Shown: in pieces, positions 25,050-32,770 of the stretch
Numbering within the stretch: position 1 is the stretch's first letter
Layout: each line of letters begins with the position of its first letter
Assembly (NCBI GenBank): GCA_036675505.1
Contig: JAKFEW010000050.1
Span: forward strand, 1 to 64,000
Length of the DNA: 64,000 nucleotides
Source of the DNA: JAKFEW01 sp036675505
GTDB lineage: Bacteria; Cyanobacteriota; Sericytochromatia; S15B-MN24; JAQBPE01
Direction of reading: 5' to 3'
The notes under the pieces: generated by a model
Seen by the model: only the letters and a program-made list of their open reading frames with translations
What the model was told of the DNA's origin: nothing
The model's database searches: none
Program-made: the position numbers and the translations under genes

Positions 25050-26387
25050 TCAGAAGCTGTACGTGGTGCTGGCGTCGTCCACCGAACGGATCGTCGAGCG
25101 CTCCATTCGATAGGCCCCGAGCGCCTGCCCGACGTTCGCCAGGGTATCTGGCGAATACAAGATCCGCGGCTGCTTGCCCGAATCCGCGTCCATCTTCACG
25201 TGGCCGCCCACCATCACGCTGCCGGTGATGGTCGCCGTATTCTTCAGCGTGAAATCGCCCGTCACGATGACGAGGCCGTCCCAGCTCTGAAGCGCCGACG
25301 CGCCGTCGATGGTGAGGTTGCCCGCCACGAACAGGATGCCGCCGCCGTTCAGGGGCTTGCCGGCGTTGAAGGTGAAGTTCGTGCTCGATTTGCCCTTCAT
25401 GTAAAGCAGGCTCATGGGCGGCTGATCGAGCGGCACGTCCGTCACCGCCGTGTAAACGTTGTTGGCCATGTACTCGACCTCGCTCGCGCTGCCGACGCCG
25501 AAGACATACTGGAGGTGGTCGGCGAGCGAGGAAGAGATGGTGGTGTCGGGCGCGGGGTTCGACGCGCAGCTCACCAGCGTCAACTCGTAGTCTTGCCCCG
25601 AGAGGTCGCCCGTGCGGAGCTGGTAGCCCTTGGCGCCGGCGCCGTTGATCAATGGCTCGGTGCCGTCGGACCCCTGGACGAAATCGACGTCGACCGAGGA
25701 GAGGCCCGCGCCCCAGCCGTAGAGGGCCGCCTGGCGGAACTTCATCGGCGACGATTTCACCTCGGCCTCGAGCGTCATGACGTCCTGGATCGGCGTCGGG
25801 TTGCCGGTGGGCGAGAACGCGTCCGTCGTGACCTTGCGCTGGAAGACGTAGGCCCGGCTGCGGATGCGCCAGATCGAGCCCGGCTTGTCCATCGCGCCGC
25901 GCTGGGCGCTGATGTCTTCGGCCGTCCAGGTGATCGGGCCCGGCGAATAAAGGGGCGAGCCGGGTCCCGCGATCGAGACGCCGGACCGGGTCGGTGCCGG
26001 GTTCGGCTGGCTCGCGGAACGGCCCACCTCGTAGCGGCCCCAGAGGCTCTTGCCCGCATCGATCACGAACTCGCTGACCAGCCCGAGCTGCTGCTCGTCG
26101 GCCTTCGTCTCGTTCTCCTCGTCGGGGAAGGCCGTCAGGCTGACCGAACGTGGGTCGAAGACCTCGACGGGCTGGACGTTCTGCTTCTGCATCCAGAACG
26201 TCGCATGGGTGATGCCGGCCAGCGCCACGTTGTAGACCTGGGCGTTGGACTTCGACTTCCGCCCGGCCTTCATCGCCTGGGTCGTAAATTGGATGCCCGC
26301 CACGAGGAACGCCGTCGTAAAGATGGCGAACACCAGGACGTTTACCAGCGCCAGGCCCGAACGCGCCTGCAGCTTCATCGCGCTCAT
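25050..26387 (-). CDS. PilX-like prepilin with Asn at position +5, cassette 1
   Basis: The 445-residue protein begins MSAMKLQARSGLALVNVLVF, a prepilin-like leader with Gly at -1, but the usual Glu+5 is Asn. The globular part contains turn-rich repeats toward the C-terminus (GGGILFVAGNLTIDG, GLVIVTGDFTL, ATITGSVMVGG) resembling bactofilin-like beta-helical coils. In type II secretion, the tip pseudopilin GspK also lacks Glu+5, so a tip position is plausible for this protein (inference by analogy). It is 13 bases upstream of the giant prepilin and is paralogous to 32767-34116. The start is the ATG at 26387, with the ATG at 26378 as an alternative. Confidence 0.8.
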   Translation of the reverse strand: MSAMKLQARSGLALVNVLVFAIFTTAFLVAGIQFTTQAMKAGRKSKSNAQVYNVALAGITHATFWMQKQNVQPVEVFDPRSVSLTAFPDEENETKADEQQLGLVSEFVIDAGKSLWGRYEVGRSASQPNPAPTRSGVSIAGPGSPLYSPGPITWTAEDISAQRGAMDKPGSIWRIRSRAYVFQRKVTTDAFSPTGNPTPIQDVMTLEAEVKSSPMKFRQAALYGWGAGLSSVDVDFVQGSDGTEPLINGAGAKGYQLRTGDLSGQDYELTLVSCASNPAPDTTISSSLADHLQYVFGVGSASEVEYMANNVYTAVTDVPLDQPPMSLLYMKGKSSTNFTFNAGKPLNGGGILFVAGNLTIDGASALQSWDGLVIVTGDFTLKNTATITGSVMVGGHVKMDADSGKQPRILYSPDTLANVGQALGAYRMERSTIRSVDDASTTYSF

Positions 26388-26470
26388 GACGATCACCCCA
26401 ATCGACACCACTTCATGTGATCTATTACCCGGCGCAACCGAGCGCCAATCACCGCCACCGCGCGATGCGT

Positions 26471-27808
26471 TCACTCCTTTGGTGCTTCGTCCTTGGGGAC
26501 TCCCACCGCCCCTTCATCCTTGCCCTCGCCTTTACCTTCGTCCAGGCTGGGCGGGGTGAGGATGACGTCTCGGCCATTCTCGGCCAAGGTGGTCCCGCCG
26601 GCGTCGAGCGCACGCACCTCCACGCCCGCGGCCGTGGAGTTCAGGATGATGGTGAGCGGCTCCGTCGCCGGCCCGTTGAGGACGAGCTTAAGCGGTGGGT
26701 TCATCTTCTTGAGATCGAGGCCCTGCGCCTTGATTTGTTCGATCACTTGATCGACCGTGTCAGGCGGCCGGCCGGTACGGCCCTGGATGGCGATCGTGGC
26801 TGCCTGGACGATCTTCATCTCGTCGCGCAGCGACGCATTGGCCTCATCCGGGGTGAGGCGCGGTCGCCCGTCGCCGAGCAACATGTACGCGGCGGCGCCG
26901 AATAGCAGCAGACCGCCGATCACGAAAACCATCGCCGGCGGCCCGGGCTTCTTCTTGGCAGCCTGTGAAGCCAACGGCCCGCTCTTGCCGGGCGGTCGGT
27001 AGCCGGGCTGGCCGGGCTTGGGCGGCGTGAGCGGCGCCTTCTTGGGCGCCGGTGCCCCACCCGCGGGCGCGGGCGCCTCGGCGAGGTTCCCCGTCGTGGC
27101 CTTGGACGTGGGCCTGGGCGGTGCCTTGGCTGGATCGAGCTTGCCGGTCGCGGGCCGCGGCGCCTGCTTGGCCGCCGACACCTTCGCCATGCCGAGCGTG
27201 CGGCAGCGGTCGCAGAAGGGCGTGTTGTCGAGGCACAGCCGGCAATAATCGAGGTTGCAGCTCTCGCACTTGGCCGCCGACACCATGCTTTCGTGGCGCG
27301 AGCAGTGGGGCAGGTTGCGGCACTCGACGCAGAGGTCGTAGAGGTCGAGGCAGTAGGGGCAGACCTTCTTGCGGCAGTTCGTGCAGGCGGCCGTCAGCTG
27401 CTGGCCGTCGTGCTCGGCGCAGAAGCCCGCCTTGCTCGCGGGCTTCGAGCCGGCCGACGGCGCCTTGGCCCCGTTGGCAGGCGCGCCCTTGGCCGCCGCC
27501 GCGGGCTTGGCCAGGCTGCCGGTCGTGGCCTTGGCGGGGGGCTTCTGGGGTGCAGCCGGCTTCTGAGGCGCCGCAGGCCTGGGCGCACCCGACTTGCCCG
27601 CCGCCGCGGCCTGCGGCGCGGGCGCCGCCGACTCCATGCGCGCCTGCCGGCTGGCCTCGTTCGTGGCCTTCCGGGCGTTGCTCATCTCGAGGCACATCCC
27701 GCACATGCCGTCGGCGCCGAACTCCTGGCACTTGCCGCAGATCGACGACTTGCAGACGACGCAGGTGGCGACGGCCTCGGTATCTTCGTGGTAGTCGCAA
27801 AGGGCCAT
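26471..27808 (-). CDS. membrane protein with three B-box-like zinc-finger modules
   Basis: The 445-residue protein has three Cys/His clusters: residues about 4-39 (CDYH, CVVC, CGKC, CGMC), about 129-162 (CAEH, CTNC, CPYC, CVEC) and about 168-200 (CSRH, CESC, CRLC, CDRC). Spacing is that of B-box-type zinc fingers, separated by Pro/Ala/Lys-rich linkers. One membrane helix follows (MVFVIGGLLLFGAAAYMLL, about 293-311), then a 130-residue domain with a helix containing DTVDQVIEQIKAQG. The fingers should be cytoplasmic and could bind protein partners; the C-terminal part would be outside. It lies between the two prepilin cassettes on the same strand, so a role in assembling or regulating them is a reasonable guess. 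No enzymatic signature is seen. Confidence 0.8.
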   Translation of the reverse strand: MALCDYHEDTEAVATCVVCKSSICGKCQEFGADGMCGMCLEMSNARKATNEASRQARMESAAPAPQAAAAGKSGAPRPAAPQKPAAPQKPPAKATTGSLAKPAAAAKGAPANGAKAPSAGSKPASKAGFCAEHDGQQLTAACTNCRKKVCPYCLDLYDLCVECRNLPHCSRHESMVSAAKCESCNLDYCRLCLDNTPFCDRCRTLGMAKVSAAKQAPRPATGKLDPAKAPPRPTSKATTGNLAEAPAPAGGAPAPKKAPLTPPKPGQPGYRPPGKSGPLASQAAKKKPGPPAMVFVIGGLLLFGAAAYMLLGDGRPRLTPDEANASLRDEMKIVQAATIAIQGRTGRPPDTVDQVIEQIKAQGLDLKKMNPPLKLVLNGPATEPLTIILNSTAAGVEVRALDAGGTTLAENGRDVILTPPSLDEGKGEGKDEGAVGVPKDEAPKE

Positions 27809-27885
27809 GGTGCGCGCTTCCTGAGCAGGCCGGCAGATGCGCCGGCACCATGGCTATTCTACCCCGTGGCCCTGCGGCCAAACGG

Positions 27886-29046
27886 CTAGAAGTCGGCCAC
27901 CTGCACGATCTGCTGGAAAGTCTCGCCCACCATCACGTTCCCCGGCGAGGTGCGGGCGGCGAGCGACAGCCGCACGAGCACCTGGCGCTTGTCGGGCGGC
28001 CCGCCGATCAGCACCTCGAGGCCGAAGGGGTGGCGGTCGTCGTCGCGGGCGTAAGCCGGCACGTCGAGGCGGTCGACCGGCACGGGCGGCCGCGGCGAGG
28101 CGCCGGTCGTGTTGAAGGCCACCATCGGGATGCCGAAGTTCTGGTTCATCGCGACGCTGAGCGGCGTGCGGAACTGGCCCTCCTCGATCGGGTCGGTCGG
28201 GTCGGGCGCCAGGCCGAGGTGGTCGGGGCCCGCCGCGAGCTCGTAGACCGCGGCGCCGGCTTCGTTGGCGTCGAGGGCGATCGCCCCCGGGTGCTTCGTC
28301 GCGAGCTCCGCGAGCCGCTCGTCGATGAACGCGTCGGCGCCAGGCCCGCCGGCCGCCTTGAGCTGCCTGAGCCAGTCGATCACCTCGCGGGCGTCGAGAT
28401 ACGGCTGGCTGCGGAAGTGCATCAGCTGGTAGACGAATTCGTCCGGCACGCGCACGCGCTGCCCGTGCGGCAGGGCGCGGTGGGCCAGGAAATACAGGTG
28501 CAGCCGCAGGGCGGCGAACTGGATCGTGTGCGTGCCGAAGACGTCGCGCTGCAAATCGCGGCCGGGCGGATCCGCGATCGGGGTCTTGGGCTCGGTGGTG
28601 GCGAAGAAGAGCGCGTTGCCGACCGCGTCGGGGTCGAAGTCCGGGTTGGCGGTGCCTGAGGCGTCCTTGATCCAGAAGGAGCCTTTGAGCCGGATGTCGG
28701 CCAGCCGCATCTCCTCCCGCTCGATGCCCGGGCTGAGCTTGCCCGGCCCGTCGTAGTACGGGACGATCGGCAGGCGCTCGATGAAGGTGTCGGCGGTGTG
28801 GCCGCGGCCGAACAGGTGCCGGCTCTGGTGGAGGTTCTTGTAGATCTCCGAGATGGCCTGGGCGCCGGCCACCTTGAGGATGCTCCCGCCCACGGTCATC
28901 GCCTTGGCCTTGTTGGCGGCCATGTAGGCCTGGGCCACGATGCCGAGCACGACGACGCCGATGCCGGTGGCGATGACGATTTCGAGCAGGGTGAACCCTT
29001 TTTTCCCTGGCGTGCGATCAGCGGACAAGGGTGACGGGGATTTCAT
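27886..29046 (-). CDS. PilW-like prepilin, cassette 2
   Basis: This 386-residue paralogue of 20062-21300 has the prepilin signal KKGFTLLEIVIATGIGVVVL with Gly-Phe site and Glu+5. Shared blocks include the segment after the helix (ANKAKAMTVGGSILKVAG), the LHQSRHLFGRG region, NALFFATTEPK, and the end PGNVMVGETFQQIVQV. The ATG at 29046 overlaps the upstream giant prepilin gene by 29 bp, an arrangement kept in both cassettes, which points to translational coupling. The predicted product is a minor pilin or pseudopilin anchored in the inner membrane before assembly. Confidence 0.85.
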   Translation of the reverse strand: MKSPSPLSADRTPGKKGFTLLEIVIATGIGVVVLGIVAQAYMAANKAKAMTVGGSILKVAGAQAISEIYKNLHQSRHLFGRGHTADTFIERLPIVPYYDGPGKLSPGIEREEMRLADIRLKGSFWIKDASGTANPDFDPDAVGNALFFATTEPKTPIADPPGRDLQRDVFGTHTIQFAALRLHLYFLAHRALPHGQRVRVPDEFVYQLMHFRSQPYLDAREVIDWLRQLKAAGGPGADAFIDERLAELATKHPGAIALDANEAGAAVYELAAGPDHLGLAPDPTDPIEEGQFRTPLSVAMNQNFGIPMVAFNTTGASPRPPVPVDRLDVPAYARDDDRHPFGLEVLIGGPPDKRQVLVRLSLAARTSPGNVMVGETFQQIVQVADF

Positions 29047-32000
29047 GATAGGCGTAGTGCGTCCCCACGATCGTGGTCCCGTCGGCGCGGTACGCCTCGA
29101 CCCTGAGCAAATATTGCCCGGCCGGCAGGCCGGTGGTGTCCCAGCTCAACGACACAGGCTCCGGGTACGCCGGCTTGTTCGGGATCGGCTTCACGTCCGC
29201 GTGCGCGACCGGCTGCCCCTCCGCCACCGCCACGCCGCCGAACGCGGCGCCGCCGGCGTTCGTCACCGTCCCGGCCGTGCGGGCGAGCGTCCAGGGCCCG
29301 TTCTCGGTCTGGTTGCGGTACTTCACGAAGTAGACCACGTCGAGCGGCCCGCCATCGGCCGGCGCGGTGTCCATCGGGTAGGCGAACAGCGAGGAGTACG
29401 GCTTGCCGCTCCCCTTCACGCTGCGCGCGAACCAGCGGATCGGCACCGTGACGCCGTCGAGCAGCTGCCCGGTCGCGGGCTCCTTGATCTTCACGCGCGG
29501 CAGCGGCTTCACGTTGTGCGCGCCGATCGGCTGGCGCACGCCGTCGAAGTAAGCGCCGACGCTGGTCACGGCGGCAGCCTCCATCGTGGCGAGCAGCTGG
29601 GTCGGCGCGTCGGGGCGCAGGGTGTTCACGAGCACGATCGCCCGCCGGCTCGAGGCCGGCTCCTTGAGCAGCAGCGGCGCGCTCGCGTGGGCCCCGTCGG
29701 TGCCGTCCTGGTCGAAGTACGCCCGCGGCGAGAACGGCTTGTTCAGCCACTCGAAGGCGAGGTGCGGCGTGTAAGGGGCCTGCGACCACTCGGGCGGCCT
29801 GTCGCCGCCGTCCTGCACGACGCCCGCGTCGGCCGTGAGGCTCGGCATCAGCGAGACGTGCAGCGCGGCGGCCATCGCGACGCCGGTGTCGGTCACGCGG
29901 CCGCGCGCGCCATCGAGCGCGACCGCGGGCGGGGAGCCCGCGCCGTCCGCCACGGCGTTGAGGAACGAGGCCAGGCCGAAGGTGCCGTCGACGGCGCGGT
30001 GGTCGTGCGCCTTGGCCTTGTCGGTGCCGGCCGGCCAGTGGGCGAGCTCGTCGACCGAGCGGCGGCGGAACGTCCCGGCCGGCAGGTTGCCGGTCGTGAC
30101 CCACGCCTCGGCCTGGTCGGGCGGGTACAGCTCGCCGAGCCAGGGCTTGGCGTACCATTCGTCGCCGCCGTCGCGCGCGATCCAGGCGCGGCGATCGCCG
30201 GTCAGCTCGTCGGCCTCGTGGTCGGTCGCGCCGCTGCCGCCATAGGGCTTCTTCGAGACGTGCACGGGGTCGCCCGCGCCCACCACGCCGTCGAGCGCGA
30301 ACTCGCCGCCGAGGCCGAGCAGCCGTGCCGGCGCGCCGCTCGCGTTCACGAACACCATGTCGTGGCGCAGCAGCACCTCGCGCCAGAGCCTGAAGTAGGC
30401 CGGGGCGTCCACCTTCACGCCGCCCCAGGCGTCCGCCGTGCCCGCGAACGCGGCCGGCTGCGCCACCGCGAGCAAGCCCGCGTAGGGGTTCGCCTCGTCC
30501 AGGTCGCCCGTGACGCCCTTGTAGACTTCCTCGCCCGCCGTGAAGTCGCTGAAATACGGGTTGTACAGGCCGTTCTGGCGCACGTCGAGGTAAGGGTTGT
30601 GGCGCGGGTCGCCCACCAGCTGCAGCTGCTCGGTCCACGGCACGGCGGGGCGATCGCCCGCGAGCTGCCAGTAGAGCTTCCGCACCGGATCCCAGTCCGC
30701 GCCCGCCACCGTGTGGATCCAGGTCCGGCTGGTGGCCGGGTCGCGGGTGCCCGCGGCGGGGAACACGCCGTCGGCCTTCATCAGCTGAGTCAGCACCTCG
30801 AAGCGGCGGCGCGCGGCCGCGTCGGTCAGCTTGAACTCGATCACCGCGCGCGCCGTATTGCGCGGCTGGGTCTGGCCGCTCGCGGCCGTGAGGAACGGCA
30901 GCAGCGGGTCCGGGAGGTACTGCAGCCCATGCAGGCGGTAGGCCGGGTCGTCCTTGATGCCGTAATAGGTGGTGCCGGCCTTGGTCTCATGCGCGTCGTA
31001 GTCCACGTCGCGCAGCTGGACCACGAGGTCGTCGCCGTCGAAGGTGGGATCCGCCCCGCCGCCATGCCCGGCCAACGCCCGCACGTGAGGGCCTGAATGA
31101 TTCTTGCGACTCGCGTCGGCCTCGACGTCGGCCGCGGCGGGCCAGGCGGTCTTCACCTGGTAGGCGGCCTCGTCGCAGGTCTCGCAGGCGCCGTTGTTGA
31201 CCCGCTCGCGCTGCACCACCCGGATCGTCACGTCGTCAGCGGTCGCGGCCCCGCTCGCGAGCGGATCGAGCTTGGCGAGGTACGGCTTGATGCCCTTCAC
31301 CACGATCCGCGCCGCGCGCGCGTGGTCCGGGAACGTGCCCGCGAAGCTCACATGGTGGTCAGCACCCGGCGCGAACGGCGTGTTCGAGCCGTCGGCCATG
31401 TAGGGATGCACGAGGAGCCTCACGGTGTCGGTCTCCGGCACGAAGGCGAGCTTGTAGGGGTGGGTCACCAGCCGGCGCTTGCGCGCCTCGGCGTCCGTGG
31501 CCGCGGGGTCCTGGGCGGCGTCCGACCAGTTGCGCAGCGGCACCACCGGGAACAGCTCGCCGTGCAGGTTCACGACGATCGCGTTGCGCATCGCCCCGGG
31601 CGCGGCGCTCAGCGCCTGCTCGAGGAACTGCCGCAGGCTGAGTTCCGCGCCCGCGGGCACGATCGGCTCGCCGGCCGCGTTCTGCTCCTCGCCGAGGCGC
31701 ACGGCGTGGTTGTACTGGTCGCAGGCCGGGTAGCCGCCCTGCGCGGCCGCGCCGCCGGCGCCCGTCACGCCGCCGAGCGCCACGTTCGCGCCCATCATGC
31801 GCGGATCGAAGTAGCGCGGGCTGTCGGCGCCGTCGGTCAGGCGGCCGGGGTAGTAATACACGCGCTCGAGCGCATCGCGCGTGCCGCCCATGAGCGGCTG
31901 ACCATCGTTGACGTAGGGCCGGTAATGGGCGTCGCGGCCCACCGAAAGCCGCGAGACGTAGTGAACGCGGAAGCCGAGCCAGGGGTTCTTCGACTCGAGC

Positions 32001-32770
32001 TGGCGCAGCGCGGCCTCGAAGTAGCGCCGGGCGTCGGGCGCCGAGGGCGCGAACTGCGTGCCGTCCGGCTTGCGCATCACGTGGGGCAGGTTCTCGATCG
32101 AGAGCGCGTAGACGTCGAGGATCTGGCGCGGGCCGACCCGCGCCGCGTTCAGCCGGATGATGTTGCTGACCACCGCCAGCGGCTTCGCCTTCACAGGCAC
32201 TTTGGCCACGCGGTCCTTCTCGGCGTAGAAGACCTCGACCGTCACCTGGCGCGCGAACTCGTCGCCCGGCACCGGCGTGCTCGAGATGCGGCGGACGTAC
32301 TTGTAGTAGCCGCCGACGCGCGGGTTGCCGGAGAGCGCGTCCTCGGGCTGGCCCTCGCGCGTGGTGGTGAGGAGGAACTGCGCGCCGTCGGCGGCGAAGC
32401 CGTCCACGCCGCGGTCCAGCGCCGCGTCGGCCTTGTGGGCCGAGACTTCCTCCATGATCTGGAGCGCCTTCTGGAGCGCGAAGGTGCGGTCCTGTTCCTT
32501 GCCCGAGGCGCGGTAGGCCGACGCGATGAACCCGCCCAGCGCCAACATCACCACCCCCGCCATGGAGGAGGCGATCAGCACTTCGATCAGGTTCGAGCCT
32601 CGGCGAGCCTTCAGTCGCTGCGCTCCTTCCAGCCGCCCCACCCACCCACCCCACGAGAGAGAGCTCAGATCCCGCTTCGCTTGGGCCTTCGGCCTCCGCT
32701 GCGCTCCTTCCAGCCGCCCCACCCACCCACCCCACGAGAGAGATCTTTGATCCCGCTTCGCTCGTATCAT
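29018..32770 (-). CDS. giant PilV-like prepilin with repeat-expanded leader, cassette 2
   Basis: The 1250-residue protein is the paralogue of 21266-25036; the prepilin helix is SNLIEVLIASSMAGVVML after ARRG, with Glu+5. The ATG at 32770 overlaps the stop of the upstream gene as ATGA, so the start is well set. Between this start and the cleavage Gly there are 58 residues instead of 13: two copies of a 27-residue unit (starting AKRDQRSLSWGGWVGRLEG and AKRDLSSLSWGGWVGRLEG) encoded by a tandem DNA repeat. The ectodomain retains the blocks NLHGELFPVVPLRNWSD, WTEQLQLVGDPRHNPYLD and WYAKPWLGELYP. Whether prepilin peptidase still accepts the long leader is open; leaders of varied length are tolerated in known class III signals. 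Confidence 0.85.
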   Translation of the reverse strand: MIRAKRDQRSLSWGGWVGRLEGAQRRPKAQAKRDLSSLSWGGWVGRLEGAQRLKARRGSNLIEVLIASSMAGVVMLALGGFIASAYRASGKEQDRTFALQKALQIMEEVSAHKADAALDRGVDGFAADGAQFLLTTTREGQPEDALSGNPRVGGYYKYVRRISSTPVPGDEFARQVTVEVFYAEKDRVAKVPVKAKPLAVVSNIIRLNAARVGPRQILDVYALSIENLPHVMRKPDGTQFAPSAPDARRYFEAALRQLESKNPWLGFRVHYVSRLSVGRDAHYRPYVNDGQPLMGGTRDALERVYYYPGRLTDGADSPRYFDPRMMGANVALGGVTGAGGAAAQGGYPACDQYNHAVRLGEEQNAAGEPIVPAGAELSLRQFLEQALSAAPGAMRNAIVVNLHGELFPVVPLRNWSDAAQDPAATDAEARKRRLVTHPYKLAFVPETDTVRLLVHPYMADGSNTPFAPGADHHVSFAGTFPDHARAARIVVKGIKPYLAKLDPLASGAATADDVTIRVVQRERVNNGACETCDEAAYQVKTAWPAAADVEADASRKNHSGPHVRALAGHGGGADPTFDGDDLVVQLRDVDYDAHETKAGTTYYGIKDDPAYRLHGLQYLPDPLLPFLTAASGQTQPRNTARAVIEFKLTDAAARRRFEVLTQLMKADGVFPAAGTRDPATSRTWIHTVAGADWDPVRKLYWQLAGDRPAVPWTEQLQLVGDPRHNPYLDVRQNGLYNPYFSDFTAGEEVYKGVTGDLDEANPYAGLLAVAQPAAFAGTADAWGGVKVDAPAYFRLWREVLLRHDMVFVNASGAPARLLGLGGEFALDGVVGAGDPVHVSKKPYGGSGATDHEADELTGDRRAWIARDGGDEWYAKPWLGELYPPDQAEAWVTTGNLPAGTFRRRSVDELAHWPAGTDKAKAHDHRAVDGTFGLASFLNAVADGAGSPPAVALDGARGRVTDTGVAMAAALHVSLMPSLTADAGVVQDGGDRPPEWSQAPYTPHLAFEWLNKPFSPRAYFDQDGTDGAHASAPLLLKEPASSRRAIVLVNTLRPDAPTQLLATMEAAAVTSVGAYFDGVRQPIGAHNVKPLPRVKIKEPATGQLLDGVTVPIRWFARSVKGSGKPYSSLFAYPMDTAPADGGPLDVVYFVKYRNQTENGPWTLARTAGTVTNAGGAAFGGVAVAEGQPVAHADVKPIPNKPAYPEPVSLSWDTTGLPAGQYLLRVEAYRADGTTIVGTHYAYHEIPVTLVR
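32616..32762. repeat. two direct 66-bp repeat copies (period 81 bp) in a prepilin leader
   Basis: Copies at 32616-32681 and 32697-32762 share CGCTGCGCTCCTTCCAGCCG, then CCCCACCCACCCACCCCACGA and GATCCCGCTTCGCT, differing at only a few bases near the middle. The 81-bp period is 27 codons, so the frame of the minus-strand prepilin gene is kept. The core TTCCAGCCGCCCC also occurs at 54612-54641 and, in inverted form, in the element at 2770-2945. Confidence 0.85.

Noticed and set aside
28940..31096. 718-codon plus-strand frame opposite the second giant prepilin
   Set aside because: It has no recognisable motif and shows the same biased composition; the minus strand is paralogous along its whole length to the gene at 21266-25036.
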